DNA of 64,000 bases from Streptomyces sp. NBC_00287 (GCF_036173105.1 NZ_CP108053.1:6634001-6698000); one strand, 5' to 3'; positions 33,546 through 41,316 are shown, counted from the stretch's first letter. Program-made: numbers and translations. Notes: generated by a model from the letters alone, not told the origin.

Positions 33546-34025
33546 GTGCGCCGTGCCGTCTGTCCAGGGTCGTTCGACCCCATCACCAACGGACACCTCG
33601 ACATCATTGCCCGCGCCTCCAGGCTGTACGACGAGGTGTACGTCGCGGTGATGATCAATCAGTCCAAGCGGGGTCTGTTCGAGATCGACGAGCGGATCGA
33701 GCTGATCCGCCGGGTCACCGCCGAGTTCGAGAACGTGAAGGTCGAGGCCTTCCACGGCCTCCTCGTCGACTTCTGCAAGCAGCGCGACATCCCCGCCATC
33801 GTCAAGGGCCTGCGCGCGGTCAGCGACTTCGACTACGAGCTGCAGATGGCCCAGATGAACAACGGCCTCTCGGGCGTCGAGACCCTCTTCGTCCCGACCA
33901 ACCCCACCTACAGCTTCCTGTCCTCCTCGCTGGTCAAGGAGGTCGCGACCTGGGGCGGCGATGTCTCGCACCTGGTCCCGCCCGCTGTGCTGGAAGCCCT
34001 GAACGAGCGGCTGCACAAGGACTGA
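33546..34025 (+). CDS. coaD: Phosphopantetheine adenylyltransferase
   Basis: 159 residues: VRRAVCPGSFDPITNGHLDIIARAS (T/HxGH nucleotidyltransferase motif, GHLD at ~16-19), FHGLLVDFCKQRDIPAIVKGLRAVSDFDYELQMAQMN and PTNPTYSFLSSSLVKEVA (ISSSxxR-like). It makes dephospho-CoA, the penultimate step of coenzyme A synthesis. GTG 33546 with GAGGGACC upstream gives the family length. ATG 33516, overlapping the rsmD stop, would add ten residues. Confidence 0.95.
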   Translation: MRRAVCPGSFDPITNGHLDIIARASRLYDEVYVAVMINQSKRGLFEIDERIELIRRVTAEFENVKVEAFHGLLVDFCKQRDIPAIVKGLRAVSDFDYELQMAQMNNGLSGVETLFVPTNPTYSFLSSSLVKEVATWGGDVSHLVPPAVLEALNERLHKD

Positions 34026-34083
34026 TGGGGCTACAGTCGTCCCGTCCGTCTCCAACACAGCCGTAGAGAGTGGCGAGCACACC

Positions 34084-35115
34084 GTGGACGTGCAGAAGAA
34101 GCTCGACGAGATCGTCGCGGCGGTCTCCAGTGCCCGGTCGATGCCGATGTCGGCCTCGTGCGTGGTCAACCGCGCCGAGCTGCTCTCGCTGCTCGAAGAG
34201 GTCCGCCAGGCCCTGCCCGGCTCCCTCGCGCAGGCCCAGGAGCTGATCGGCGACCGCGAGCAGATGGTCGAGCAGGCCCGCCAGGAGGCCGAGCGGATCG
34301 TCCGAACCGCGCACGCCGAGCGCGGTTCGCTGATCTCCGACACGGAGGTCGCCCGCCGCTCCCAGGCCGAGGCCGACCGGATCGTCACCGAGGCCCGCAA
34401 GGAGGCCGAGGACATCCGCGCCGAGGCCGACGACTACGTCGACTCCAAGCTCGCCAACTTCGAGGTCGTCCTCACCAAGACCCTCGGCTCCGTCGGCCGC
34501 GGCCGCGAGAAGCTCCTCGGCACCGGACCGGGCGTCGACGAGCAGGGCTACGAGGACGAGGACGCTCCCGAGCGCAGCCACGACCCGGAGACCCTGCGCC
34601 GTACCGCCGACGAGTACGTCGACGTCAAGCTCGGCGCCTTCGAGGCGGTCCTCGCCAAGACCCTGGAGGCCGTCGGCCGCGGCCGCCAGAAGCTGCACGG
34701 CCGGATCGCCTCCGACGACCTCGGCGCCCTCGCCGACGACTTTTCCAGCGTCCAGCACTCCAGCGACGCCGACTACCTCGCCGACCTCGCGGCCCTCGCC
34801 GAGCAGGACGCCCAGGCCCCGCAGCAGCAGCCCGAGCAGCCGGAGTACGCCCCGCAGCAGCCGGCGTACGACACCTACGGCGGCTACCAGCAGCCCGCGT
34901 ACGCCCAGCAGGACCCGTACGGCTATCAGCAGGCCGATCCGTACGCCTACCAGGGTTACGACGCCCAGCAGGCGGCGTACGACCCGCACCAGATGCCCCA
35001 GCAGGCCCAGCAGGCCCAGCAGGGCTACGCCCTCGACGAGACCAGCCTCTTCGACACCGGCATGATCAGCGCGGAGCAGCTGCGGGCCTATGAGCAGGGC
35101 CGCGGGAACGGCTGA
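34084..35115 (+). CDS. DivIVA-like (SepIVA-like) cell-division protein
   Basis: 343 residues. The N-terminus MDVQKKLDEIVAAVSSARSMPMSASCVVNRAELLSLLEEVRQALPG is followed by a charged coiled coil (~55-130; QARQEAERIVRTAHAERG, EADRIVTEARKEAEDIRAEADDY). A 29-residue unit, (D)YVDsKLanFEvVLtKTLgsVGRGRxKL, occurs twice (near 119-147 and 181-209). The C-terminus (from ~245) is Gln/Tyr/Pro-rich and ends ETSLFDTGMISAEQLRAYEQGRGNG. Its place before DUF177-rpmF-rnc matches mycobacterial SepIVA, a cytoplasmic septum factor. GTG 34084. A TACAGT -10-like site lies about 50 bases upstream. Confidence 0.72.
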   Translation: MDVQKKLDEIVAAVSSARSMPMSASCVVNRAELLSLLEEVRQALPGSLAQAQELIGDREQMVEQARQEAERIVRTAHAERGSLISDTEVARRSQAEADRIVTEARKEAEDIRAEADDYVDSKLANFEVVLTKTLGSVGRGREKLLGTGPGVDEQGYEDEDAPERSHDPETLRRTADEYVDVKLGAFEAVLAKTLEAVGRGRQKLHGRIASDDLGALADDFSSVQHSSDADYLADLAALAEQDAQAPQQQPEQPEYAPQQPAYDTYGGYQQPAYAQQDPYGYQQADPYAYQGYDAQQAAYDPHQMPQQAQQAQQGYALDETSLFDTGMISAEQLRAYEQGRGNG

Positions 35116-35127
35116 ATCCACACCGGA

Positions 35128-35157
35128 TTGGGCCGTTGGCGAAAGGTCCAGTATCCT
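35128..35157 (+). promoter_or_regulatory. Probable promoter of DUF177-rpmF-rnc
   Basis: TTGGGC (35128-35133) and TATCCT (35152-35157) with an 18-base spacer, about 92 bases before the DUF177 start. Confidence 0.5.
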
Positions 35158-35248
35158 GGCTCTTCGGTCGCGTGTACGTCCGCGATCAGCGCTGCCCTCG
35201 GACACCGAAGGTCAGCGTCCCCCTGAGCTCAGAAGATCGAAAGCAGGA

Positions 35249-35902
35249 ATGGCTCTGAACGCCCGCCTCGACCACCGCAACCCTCTCGTGTTCGACACAC
35301 ACGAGCTGGGGCGGCGGCCTGGCGCGCTCCAGCGCCTGACCCGCACGATCGACGCTCCCAAGGACCTCGGTCTGAAGGACGTCATCGGAGTGCCGGAAGG
35401 CGCCCCGGTGGAGCTCGAACTCCGACTCGAGTCGGTCATGGAAGGGGTGCTTGTCACAGGCACCGCCCGTGCACTGGCCGAGGGGGAGTGCGTAAGGTGT
35501 CTGGAGCCGCTTCAGCTCGAGCTCGAAGCGGACTTCCAGGAGATGTTCTCGTACCCTGACGCCGACGACCGGGGCCGCGCACACCACGCGGAACCGGGCG
35601 ACGACGCCGAGGAAGACGAGGACAGGCTCTTTCTCGAGGACGGCATGTTCGACCTCGAACCCCAGCTGCGCGATGCGGTGGTGCTCGCACTGCCGATGCA
35701 GCCGGTGTGCCAGGAAGACTGCCCAGGTCTGTGCGCCGAGTGCGGCGCGCGCCTTGCGGACGACCCGGACCACCACCATGACGCCGTCGACATCCGTTGG
35801 GCGGCACTGAAGGGACTCGCCGGTTCACTCGGAGACGGCGAGAAGGACGAGATGAGCGGCGCCGAAGCGGAAGCGGGCGTCGACGAGAAGCAGGAGAAGT
35901 AG
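35249..35902 (+). CDS. DUF177/YceD-family protein
   Basis: 217 residues. MALNARLDHRNPLVFDTHELGRRPGALQRL, then VELELRLESVMEGVLVTGTARALAEGECVRCLEPL and VCQEDCPGLCAECGARLADDPDHHHD. The Cys set (CVRC, CxxDCPGLCAECG) looks like a zinc site. YceD proteins are encoded next to rpmF across bacteria and are linked to 23S rRNA or 50S maturation. The C-terminus is an acidic tail. ATG 35249 has GCAGGA upstream. rpmF starts two bases after the stop. Confidence 0.92.
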   Translation: MALNARLDHRNPLVFDTHELGRRPGALQRLTRTIDAPKDLGLKDVIGVPEGAPVELELRLESVMEGVLVTGTARALAEGECVRCLEPLQLELEADFQEMFSYPDADDRGRAHHAEPGDDAEEDEDRLFLEDGMFDLEPQLRDAVVLALPMQPVCQEDCPGLCAECGARLADDPDHHHDAVDIRWAALKGLAGSLGDGEKDEMSGAEAEAGVDEKQEK

Positions 35903-35904
35903 CC

Positions 35905-36078
35905 GTGGCTGTTCCGAAGCGGAAGATGTCGCGCAGCAACACGCGCCACCGCCGGTCGCAGTGGAAGGCTGCGGTCCCCACCCTGGTTGCGTGCGAGCGC
36001 TGCCACGAGCCCAAGCAGCAGCACATCGCGTGCCCGTCTTGCGGCACCTACAACAAGCGCCAGGTCCTCGAGGTCTGA
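35905..36078 (+). CDS. rpmF: 50S ribosomal protein L32
   Basis: 57 residues: MAVPKRKMSRSNTRHRRSQWKA and CERCHEPKQQHIACPSCGTYNKRQVLEV with four zinc-ligand cysteines (CxxC-x9-CxxC), the zinc-containing form of L32. It starts two bases after DUF177 and is followed closely by rnc. Confidence 0.97.
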   Translation: MAVPKRKMSRSNTRHRRSQWKAAVPTLVACERCHEPKQQHIACPSCGTYNKRQVLEV

Positions 36079-36097
36079 GCGGCTGGTGAGAGGCACT

Positions 36098-36901
36098 GTG
36101 TCCACGCCGAAGAAGAACTCTGCGGAGACCACGGCCTCGTCCCACACGCTGTTGGAAGGGCGGCTCGGGTACAAACTCGAGTCCGCCCTTCTGGTGCGTG
36201 CACTGACCCACCGGTCGTACGCATACGAGAACGGCGGTCTGCCGACGAATGAGCGTCTGGAGTTCCTCGGGGACTCCGTGCTCGGCCTCGTCGTCACCGA
36301 CACGCTGTACCGCACCCACCCCGACCTGCCCGAAGGCCAGCTGGCCAAGTTGCGGGCCGCGGTGGTCAACTCGCGTGCGCTGGCAGAGGTGGGCCGTGAG
36401 CTCGACCTGGGTTCCTTCATCCGGCTCGGCCGCGGTGAAGAGGGCACGGGCGGCAGGGACAAGGCATCCATCCTCGCCGACACCCTGGAAGCGGTGATCG
36501 GCGCGGTCTATCTCGACCAGGGCCTGGACTCGGCGGCGGAGCTGGTACACCGCCTGTTCGATCCCCTGATCGAGAAGTCCTCGAACCTCGGTGCCGGCCT
36601 GGACTGGAAGACCAGTCTCCAGGAGCTCACCGCGACCGAAGGACTCGGCGTGCCCGAGTACCTGGTCACGGAGACCGGCCCCGATCACGAGAAGACCTTC
36701 ACTGCTGCCGCCCGCGTCGGAGGCGTCTCGTACGGCACCGGCACCGGCCGCAGCAAGAAGGAGGCGGAGCAGCAGGCCGCCGAGTCCGCCTGGCGGTCCA
36801 TCCGGGCCGCGGCGGACGAGCGCGCCAAGAATGCCGCGGCGGCAGCGCAGGCCGCCGCCGCCGAGGCAGCAGACGCCGACGAGGCGTCCGCCTCCGCCTG
36901 A
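36098..36901 (+). CDS. rnc: Ribonuclease III
   Basis: 267 residues. The catalytic domain shows NERLEFLGDSVLGLVVTD (signature motif with E and D, ~50-67) and DTLEAVIGAVYLDQG (second metal site). The double-stranded RNA-binding domain starts near 175 (DWKTSLQELTATEGLG...YGTGTGRSKKEAEQQAAESAW). An Ala-rich acidic tail ends it. It processes rRNA and double-stranded transcripts; in S. coelicolor the gene is known as absB and affects antibiotic production. GTG 36098 has AGAGG four bases upstream; GTG 36086 (VRGTV) in frame is an alternative. Confidence 0.95.
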   Translation: MSTPKKNSAETTASSHTLLEGRLGYKLESALLVRALTHRSYAYENGGLPTNERLEFLGDSVLGLVVTDTLYRTHPDLPEGQLAKLRAAVVNSRALAEVGRELDLGSFIRLGRGEEGTGGRDKASILADTLEAVIGAVYLDQGLDSAAELVHRLFDPLIEKSSNLGAGLDWKTSLQELTATEGLGVPEYLVTETGPDHEKTFTAAARVGGVSYGTGTGRSKKEAEQQAAESAWRSIRAAADERAKNAAAAAQAAAAEAADADEASASA

Positions 36902-36917
36902 CCGAACAAGCGCCATC

Positions 36918-36951
36918 CGAGCGCCCGCTCCCGTACCGGGGCGGGCGCTCG
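36918..36951 (+). terminator. Hairpin between rnc and mutM
   Basis: CGAGCGCCCGC pairs with GCGGGCGCTCG (11 bp) with a 12-base interior that can extend through CCCG-TAC-CGGG. It ends 30 bases before mutM. Confidence 0.7.
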
Positions 36952-36981
36952 GCTCATACACCGGCTCTCACGGGGGATCCC

Positions 36982-37842
36982 ATGCCCGAGTTGCCCGAGG
37001 TCGAGGTCGTACGACGCGGCCTGGAGCGGTGGGTCGCCCACCGGACCGTCGCCGACGCCGAGGTGCTGCACCCGCGTGCGGTCCGCCGGCACATCGCCGG
37101 CGCCGACGACTTCGCGCACCGGCTCAAGGGCCACCGCATCGGCGTCCCGAGCCGTCGCGGCAAGTATCTGTGGCTGCCGCTGGAGGACACGAACCAGTCG
37201 GTCCTGGCCCACCTCGGCATGAGCGGCCAGCTCCTGGTCCAGCCGCACGAGGCGCCGGCCGAGAAGCACTTGCGCATCCGGGTGCGGTTCGCCGACGCCC
37301 TCGGCACCGAACTCCGCTTCGTCGACCAACGCACCTTCGGCGGACTGTCGTTGCACGACAACACCCCCGACGGTCTGCCCGACGTCATCGCGCACATCGC
37401 CCGCGACCCGCTCGACCCGCTCTTCGACGACGAGGCCTTCCACCAGTCGCTGCGCCGCAAGCGCAGCACCATCAAACGGGCCCTGCTCGACCAGTCGTTG
37501 ATCAGCGGCGTCGGCAACATCTATGCGGACGAGGCCCTTTGGCGCGCCCGCCTGCACTACGACCGTCCGACGGCGACCTTCACCCGCCCGCGCAGCCTCG
37601 AACTCCTGGGCCACGTACGGGATGTGATGAACGCGGCCCTCGCGGTGGGCGGCACGAGCTTCGACAGCCTGTACGTCAACGTCAATGGCGAGTCGGGCTA
37701 CTTCGACCGGTCCCTGGACGCGTACGGCCGTGAAGGTCTGCCGTGCAGAAGGTGCGGTACGCCGATGCTCCGGCGCCCGTGGATGAACCGGTCGAGCTAC
37801 TTCTGCCCCAAGTGTCAGCGGGCGCCGCGGGTTTCGTCGTAG
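36982..37842 (+). CDS. mutM: Formamidopyrimidine-DNA glycosylase
   Basis: 286 residues. Mature N-terminal Pro in MPELPEVEVVRRGLE is the catalytic nucleophile, with Glu after it. GKYLWLPLED, HLGMSGQLLV, KRALLDQSLISGVGNIYADEALW (H2TH) and a C-terminal zinc finger CRRCGTPMLRRPWMNRSSYFCPKCQ complete it. It removes oxidised guanines. Its stop overlaps the convergent HxlR gene by 28 bases. Confidence 0.96.
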   Translation: MPELPEVEVVRRGLERWVAHRTVADAEVLHPRAVRRHIAGADDFAHRLKGHRIGVPSRRGKYLWLPLEDTNQSVLAHLGMSGQLLVQPHEAPAEKHLRIRVRFADALGTELRFVDQRTFGGLSLHDNTPDGLPDVIAHIARDPLDPLFDDEAFHQSLRRKRSTIKRALLDQSLISGVGNIYADEALWRARLHYDRPTATFTRPRSLELLGHVRDVMNAALAVGGTSFDSLYVNVNGESGYFDRSLDAYGREGLPCRRCGTPMLRRPWMNRSSYFCPKCQRAPRVSS

Positions 37843-38216
37843 CGCTGCCGTGCGTCGAGCACGTCGTCCATCTGCCCCTCCAGGAAGTGGATGAGGGTGA
37901 GCAGCCGTTCCGCGACGTCGCGCCCCAGCGGGGTCAACTCGTAGTCCACGCGGGGCGGGTTGGTCGGCTGGGCCTCGCGGTGCACCAGGCCGTCGCGCTC
38001 CAGCGCGTGCAGCGTCTGGGACAGCATTTTCTCGCTCACGCCGTCGACACGTCGGCGCAGCTCATTGAAGCGCAGCGGCCCCTCGTGCAGGGCGCCGAGC
38101 GTGAGCGCGCCCCAGCGGCCCGTGACGTGCTCCAGCGTGCCGCGCGAGGGACAGGCCTTCGCGAACACGTTGTACGGCAGGTCCTGCTCCGCCGTGCGCT
38201 CCTGTGTGGTGTCCAT
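37815..38216 (-). CDS. HxlR-family transcriptional regulator
   Basis: 133 residues. The N-terminal Cys (YNVFAKACPSRGTLEHVTGRW, Cys near residue 22) is in the position of the redox-sensing cysteine of HxlR/YodB/QorR-type proteins. The winged helix follows (RFNELRRRVDGVSEKMLSQTLHALERDGLVHREAQPTNPPRVDYELTPLGRDV). ATG 38216. Divergent from a flavoprotein gene with a perfect palindrome in the gap, so redox or quinone control of that gene is likely. Confidence 0.9.
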   Translation of the reverse strand: MDTTQERTAEQDLPYNVFAKACPSRGTLEHVTGRWGALTLGALHEGPLRFNELRRRVDGVSEKMLSQTLHALERDGLVHREAQPTNPPRVDYELTPLGRDVAERLLTLIHFLEGQMDDVLDARQRYDETRGAR

Positions 38217-38255
38217 ACCTCAAGCGTACTCGAGCACAGCGCTAACTTGCGGGTT

Positions 38256-38276
38256 GCACTAACTAAAAGTTAGTGC
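38256..38276. promoter_or_regulatory. Operator palindrome for the HxlR regulator
   Basis: GCACTAAC and GTTAGTGC are exact 8-base inverted arms around TAAAA, in the divergent promoter. A partial copy (GCTAAC) lies 20 bases away toward the regulator gene. Confidence 0.75.
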
Positions 38277-38324
38277 TTTCATTTCGGCATTGCCAGCGAC
38301 CTCCCCCTTCCTGGAGCACCCATC

Positions 38325-38909
38325 GTGACCACCCCCGTTGTCTCCATCGCCTACCACTCCGGCTACGGCCACACCGCCGTCCTCGCCGAGGCCGTCCGCT
38401 CCGGTGCTGTCGAGGCCGGTGCCGAGGTGCACCTGATCAACGTCGCCGAGATCACCGACGAGCAGTGGACGGCCCTCGACGGCTCCGACGCCATCGTCTT
38501 CGGCTCGCCCACCTACATGGGCACCGCCTCCGGCCCCTTCCATGTCTTCGCCGAGGCCACCTCCAAGCGCTGGTTCGGCCAGGACTGGAAGGACAAGCTG
38601 GCCGCCGGCTTCACCAACTCCGGCTCCAAGAGCGGCGACAAGCTGCACACGCTGCAGTTCTTCCAGATCCTCGCCGCACAGCACGGCATGCACTGGATCA
38701 ACCTCGGTCTGCACCCGGGCTGGAACAACAGCGAGGGCTCCGAGCACGACCTCAACCGGCTCGGCGTCTTCGCGGGCGCGGCCGCGCAGACCAACGTCGA
38801 CGAGGGCCCCGACGCCGTCCACAAGGCCGATGTGGCCACCGCCGAGCACCTCGGGCGCCGGGTCGCCGAGGCCGCGCGGGTGTTCACGCGCGGACGGGCC
38901 GCCGCCTGA
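38325..38909 (+). CDS. Flavodoxin-fold NAD(P)H:quinone oxidoreductase-like protein
   Basis: 194 residues. VVSIAYHSGYGHTAVLAEAVRSGA is the FMN phosphate loop (~5-28). IVFGSPTYMGTASGPFHVFAEAT and KLAAGFTNSGSKSGDKLHTLQFFQILAAQHGMHWINLG give the WrbA-like fold. It probably reduces quinones by two electrons with NAD(P)H. GTG 38325 with GGAGCACC upstream. Controlled, by inference, by the divergent HxlR regulator. Confidence 0.88.
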   Translation: MTTPVVSIAYHSGYGHTAVLAEAVRSGAVEAGAEVHLINVAEITDEQWTALDGSDAIVFGSPTYMGTASGPFHVFAEATSKRWFGQDWKDKLAAGFTNSGSKSGDKLHTLQFFQILAAQHGMHWINLGLHPGWNNSEGSEHDLNRLGVFAGAAAQTNVDEGPDAVHKADVATAEHLGRRVAEAARVFTRGRAAA

Positions 38910-38915
38910 ACGAGC

Positions 38916-38950
38916 AAAGGCTCCCACCCGGTCACCGGATGGGAGCCTTT
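38916..38950. terminator. Bidirectional terminator
   Basis: AAAGGCTCCCA pairs with TGGGAGCCTTT (11 bp) with inner CCGG/CCGG, between the convergent flavoprotein and CAP genes. Confidence 0.85.
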
Positions 38951-38964
38951 ACGCATACGTGCTT

Positions 38965-40080
38965 CTAGTACCCGAAGTTCTGCGTCCACCAGGGTCCGCC
39001 GGACGCGATGTGCACGCCGACGCCCAGGGTCTTGAAGTCGCAGTTCAGGATGTTGGCCCGGTGGCCGGGGCTGTTCATCCAGGCGTCCATCACCGCGGCC
39101 GCGTCGGCCTGGCCCCGGGCGATGTTCTCGCCGCCGAGGTCGGTGATACCGGCCTTGGCGGCCCGGTCCCAGGGGCTCTCGCCATCCGGGTTGGTGTGGT
39201 CGAAGAAGTCCCGCTTCGCCATGTCCTCGCTGAAGGCGGAGGCCAGCTCGGACAGGGCGCTGTTGGCGGCGACGGCGCTGCAGCCGACCTTCGCCCGCTC
39301 CTCGTTGACGAGCTTCAGCACCTGGGCCGCGGCGGCGGCCTCCTCCGACAGCGTCACCGGCGCGCTGGGCTTCTCCGGCGCCGGCGCCTTGGTGGCGGCC
39401 CGCGACGGGGTGGTCTTCGGCTCCTTGGTGGGCGTGGCCTTCGGCTTCTTCGACGGCGTCTTGGTGGGCGCGGCCGACGAGGTCGACGGCGACGCCGACG
39501 GTGAGGCCGCCCGCTCCTGGTCACGGCTGGCGGGCGAGCTGTCGTCGCGGCTCTCCGCGCTGCCGGACGTGCCGCCCTGCTCGCTCGGCGAACTGGTCGG
39601 GGAATCGGCGGCCTGCACCTTGTCGCCGCTGCCCCCGCCGAGGGTGTAGTTGTCGCCGCCGGGCAGCACGCCCGTGGCGACCGCGACGGTACCGATGGCC
39701 ACGGCGGCGGAGACCCCGAGCAGTCCGGTGCGCACCGGGGTGACGGCCTTCTTCTTCTTGCGGCGGTGCGAGCTCGCGCGCTGGGAGCCGTCGTCGGGCG
39801 TGAAGCCGTCGCTCGCGAAGACGGCGGTGTCCGTGACGCGGGCGTACTCCTGGTCCGCGAACAGGAACGCCTCGGTCTGCGCGTAGGCGCCGGCGTACTC
39901 GTCCTGGTGGAGATAGGGCGCGATGCCCACCGTCTCGTCCGGGTGCGAGCCCGGGTAGGAGCCCAGCGTGTACGAGTCCTGCGGGTCAGGGTTCCTCGGG
40001 GAGGAACTCTCTGTGTGATTGACCCCCGTGGCGCGGCCCGTGGCGGCGCGGCCGGCGGCGGAGCGTCGGTGGCGTCCCAT
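38965..40080 (-). CDS. Membrane-anchored CAP (SCP-like) domain protein
   Basis: 371 residues. A ~110-residue cytoplasmic N-terminus ends in RRKKKK, followed by a membrane helix (~117-139). A long Ser/Pro/Thr/Lys-rich linker (~145-245) spans the wall. The C-terminal CAP domain (~250-371) has KLVNEERAKVGCSAVAANSALSELASAFSEDMAKRDFFDHTNPDGESPWDRAAKAG, HRANILNCDFKTLGVG and WWTQNFGY. It resembles YkwD-type secreted CAP proteins whose role is unclear (lipid or glycan binding). ATG 40080. Divergent from acylphosphatase across a strong palindrome. Confidence 0.9.
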   Translation of the reverse strand: MGRHRRSAAGRAATGRATGVNHTESSSPRNPDPQDSYTLGSYPGSHPDETVGIAPYLHQDEYAGAYAQTEAFLFADQEYARVTDTAVFASDGFTPDDGSQRASSHRRKKKKAVTPVRTGLLGVSAAVAIGTVAVATGVLPGGDNYTLGGGSGDKVQAADSPTSSPSEQGGTSGSAESRDDSSPASRDQERAASPSASPSTSSAAPTKTPSKKPKATPTKEPKTTPSRAATKAPAPEKPSAPVTLSEEAAAAAQVLKLVNEERAKVGCSAVAANSALSELASAFSEDMAKRDFFDHTNPDGESPWDRAAKAGITDLGGENIARGQADAAAVMDAWMNSPGHRANILNCDFKTLGVGVHIASGGPWWTQNFGY

Positions 40081-40130
40081 GTCCTGGCCTTCCTCGTCCG
40101 TGCGGTCGACTCGTCCTCTGCGATCAACCA

Positions 40131-40152
40131 AACCCACTCGATCGAGTGAGTT
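40131..40152. promoter_or_regulatory. Palindrome upstream of the CAP-protein gene
   Basis: A perfect CACTCGATCGAGTG core (40135-40148) extends to AAC/GTT at both ends with one mismatched pair, 55 bases upstream of the CAP gene and 93 bases before acylphosphatase. Looks like a dimeric repressor site. Confidence 0.6.
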
Positions 40153-40240
40153 TCATATGAGATTCATTGGGTCGGGACGGTACCGCATGGCGCTGGGTGT
40201 GGAAGTGCCCAGTGAGACATTGGCCGGTTAGGTTGCACTC

Positions 40241-40522
40241 ATGAGCGAGGATGTGCGGCTGGTTGCCTGGGTGCGGGGAAGCGTCCAAGGTGTGGGTTTC
40301 CGCTGGTTCACGCGTGCCAAGGCACTCGAGATCGGCGGGCTGAGTGGTTTTGCTCTCAATTTGGACGACGGACGGGTCCAGGTGGTCGCCGAGGGCCCGC
40401 GCCCGGGCTGTCAGGGGCTCCTCGACTGGCTCCAGGGCGACGACACGCCCGGCCGCGTGGACGGCGTCACCGAGATCTGGGACACACCTCGCGGGGGATA
40501 CGACGGCTTCGGCATCCGGTGA
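40241..40522 (+). CDS. acyP: Acylphosphatase
   Basis: 93 residues: VRLVAWVRGSVQGVGFRWFTRAKALEIGGLSGFALNLDDGRVQVVAEGP. The phosphate loop GSVQGVGFR includes the catalytic Arg, and Asn in FALNLDDG is the second catalytic residue. Hydrolyses acyl phosphates in the cytoplasm. ATG 40241. Monocistronic, with a hairpin about 50 bases downstream. Confidence 0.94.
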   Translation: MSEDVRLVAWVRGSVQGVGFRWFTRAKALEIGGLSGFALNLDDGRVQVVAEGPRPGCQGLLDWLQGDDTPGRVDGVTEIWDTPRGGYDGFGIR

Positions 40523-40569
40523 TCACGAGGCGCGGTCGGCCTCGCGGAAGCGGAGGAGCATGCCACCGG

Positions 40570-40598
40570 CACCTGCCCCCAGCAGAAAGGAGCAGGTG
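40570..40598 (+). terminator. Hairpin after acylphosphatase
   Basis: CACCTGC and GCAGGTG arms with a 15-base loop, 47 bases past the stop. Moderate evidence, no T run. Confidence 0.45.
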
Positions 40599-40735
40599 GT
40601 TGCCGAGAAACGCTTGCGCCGACAGGCTCCGCACGTAAGGATGATCGCCACGCCCTCAGGGCCCCGCAGGAGTCGCAGCGCCGCCTTTTCGGCCGCGCGC
40701 CCCCGGGACGCCCGTCAATACGGGGCGTGATCGTG

Positions 40736-40870
40736 TTGACCGTCAAACTTTTTGGTGAGACGCTGAAAGCCCCGCGCACCTTAGCTGTTTGGCATGTAAG
40801 AACGGCAGCAAGAACTCAAGAGTGCCAAGCACCGTGGGTGCGAATCCCTCACGACCCACACCGCTTCGGT
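40736..40870 (+). other. Unassigned, lower-GC, structured-looking leader region
   Basis: This stretch, in the 377-base gap 40523-40899, has lower GC than its surroundings. It carries TTGACC (40736-40741), then paired segments including GTGGGT and ACCCAC (about 40844-40864) around a GTGCGAATCCC stretch reminiscent of a tRNA T arm. It lies immediately before the 67-residue protein gene. I cannot fold it into a complete tRNA or a riboswitch that I know. A non-coding RNA or structured leader is possible. No protein-coding pattern. Confidence 0.3.
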
Positions 40871-40899
40871 CGGTCACTCAGTGTGGAGGACCATCCATC

Positions 40900-41103
40900 A
40901 TGGCAAAGGCGCTTCTCGGTTACGTCGGCGGCTCCGACCCTCGACTCCTCGCCGAGATGCGACGGCTCCAGCAGCGCGTACAGGACCTGGAATCCGAGCT
41001 CGTACGGATCCAGGCGGAGAACGACGCGCTGACGGCTGCCGCTTCTCACGACAGTCTCATGGAGAGCATCGACGCACACCAGGCGGAGCCTGCGCTCACC
41101 TGA
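40900..41103 (+). CDS. Small coiled-coil hypothetical protein
   Basis: 67 residues. MAKALLGYVGGSDPRLLAEMRRLQQRVQDLESELVRIQAENDALTAA is a short hydrophilic N-terminus followed by a three- to four-heptad coiled coil (~20-48), ending HDSLMESIDAHQAEPALT. Leucine-zipper-like spacing suggests a dimer. ATG 40900 has GTGGAGGA about 10 bases upstream. No known family; I recall it as conserved in Streptomyces upstream of smc. A UUCG-loop terminator follows at 41178. Confidence 0.8.
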   Translation: MAKALLGYVGGSDPRLLAEMRRLQQRVQDLESELVRIQAENDALTAAASHDSLMESIDAHQAEPALT

Positions 41104-41177
41104 TCGCTGCACCGCTCCACAAAGGCACACGCAGCGGTTGGGAAGCCCATATCAACCGCTAAGTTGTCAGAAGTTGC

Positions 41178-41207
41178 AAGGGACGCTTCGGCGTCCCTTC
41201 TTTCTTG
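41178..41207 (+). terminator. UUCG-loop terminator before smc
   Basis: AAGGGACGC-TTCG-GCGTCCCTT (9-bp stem) followed by CTTTCTT. Confidence 0.85.
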
Positions 41208-41316
41208 CCCCCGTGCATCCTTTCACTCTCTTTAACGTCTGGTGTGCCCTGCACGTTCATAGGCGAAACCGCGGGTTCATGGAGTGAGACACCCCCGGAA
41301 GGTAGAGTCCAGCGGC

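Noticed and set aside
40411..40779. 122-codon minus-strand frame over acylphosphatase and the following gap
   Set aside because: Half of it is antisense to acylphosphatase, and the RCDSCGALRAW stretch alone is not enough to call a zinc protein.
40790..40870. Possible tRNA in the leader before the 67-aa gene
   Set aside because: The T-arm-like sequence has no matching acceptor, D arm or anticodon stem that I could assemble. Kept only as an unassigned region.
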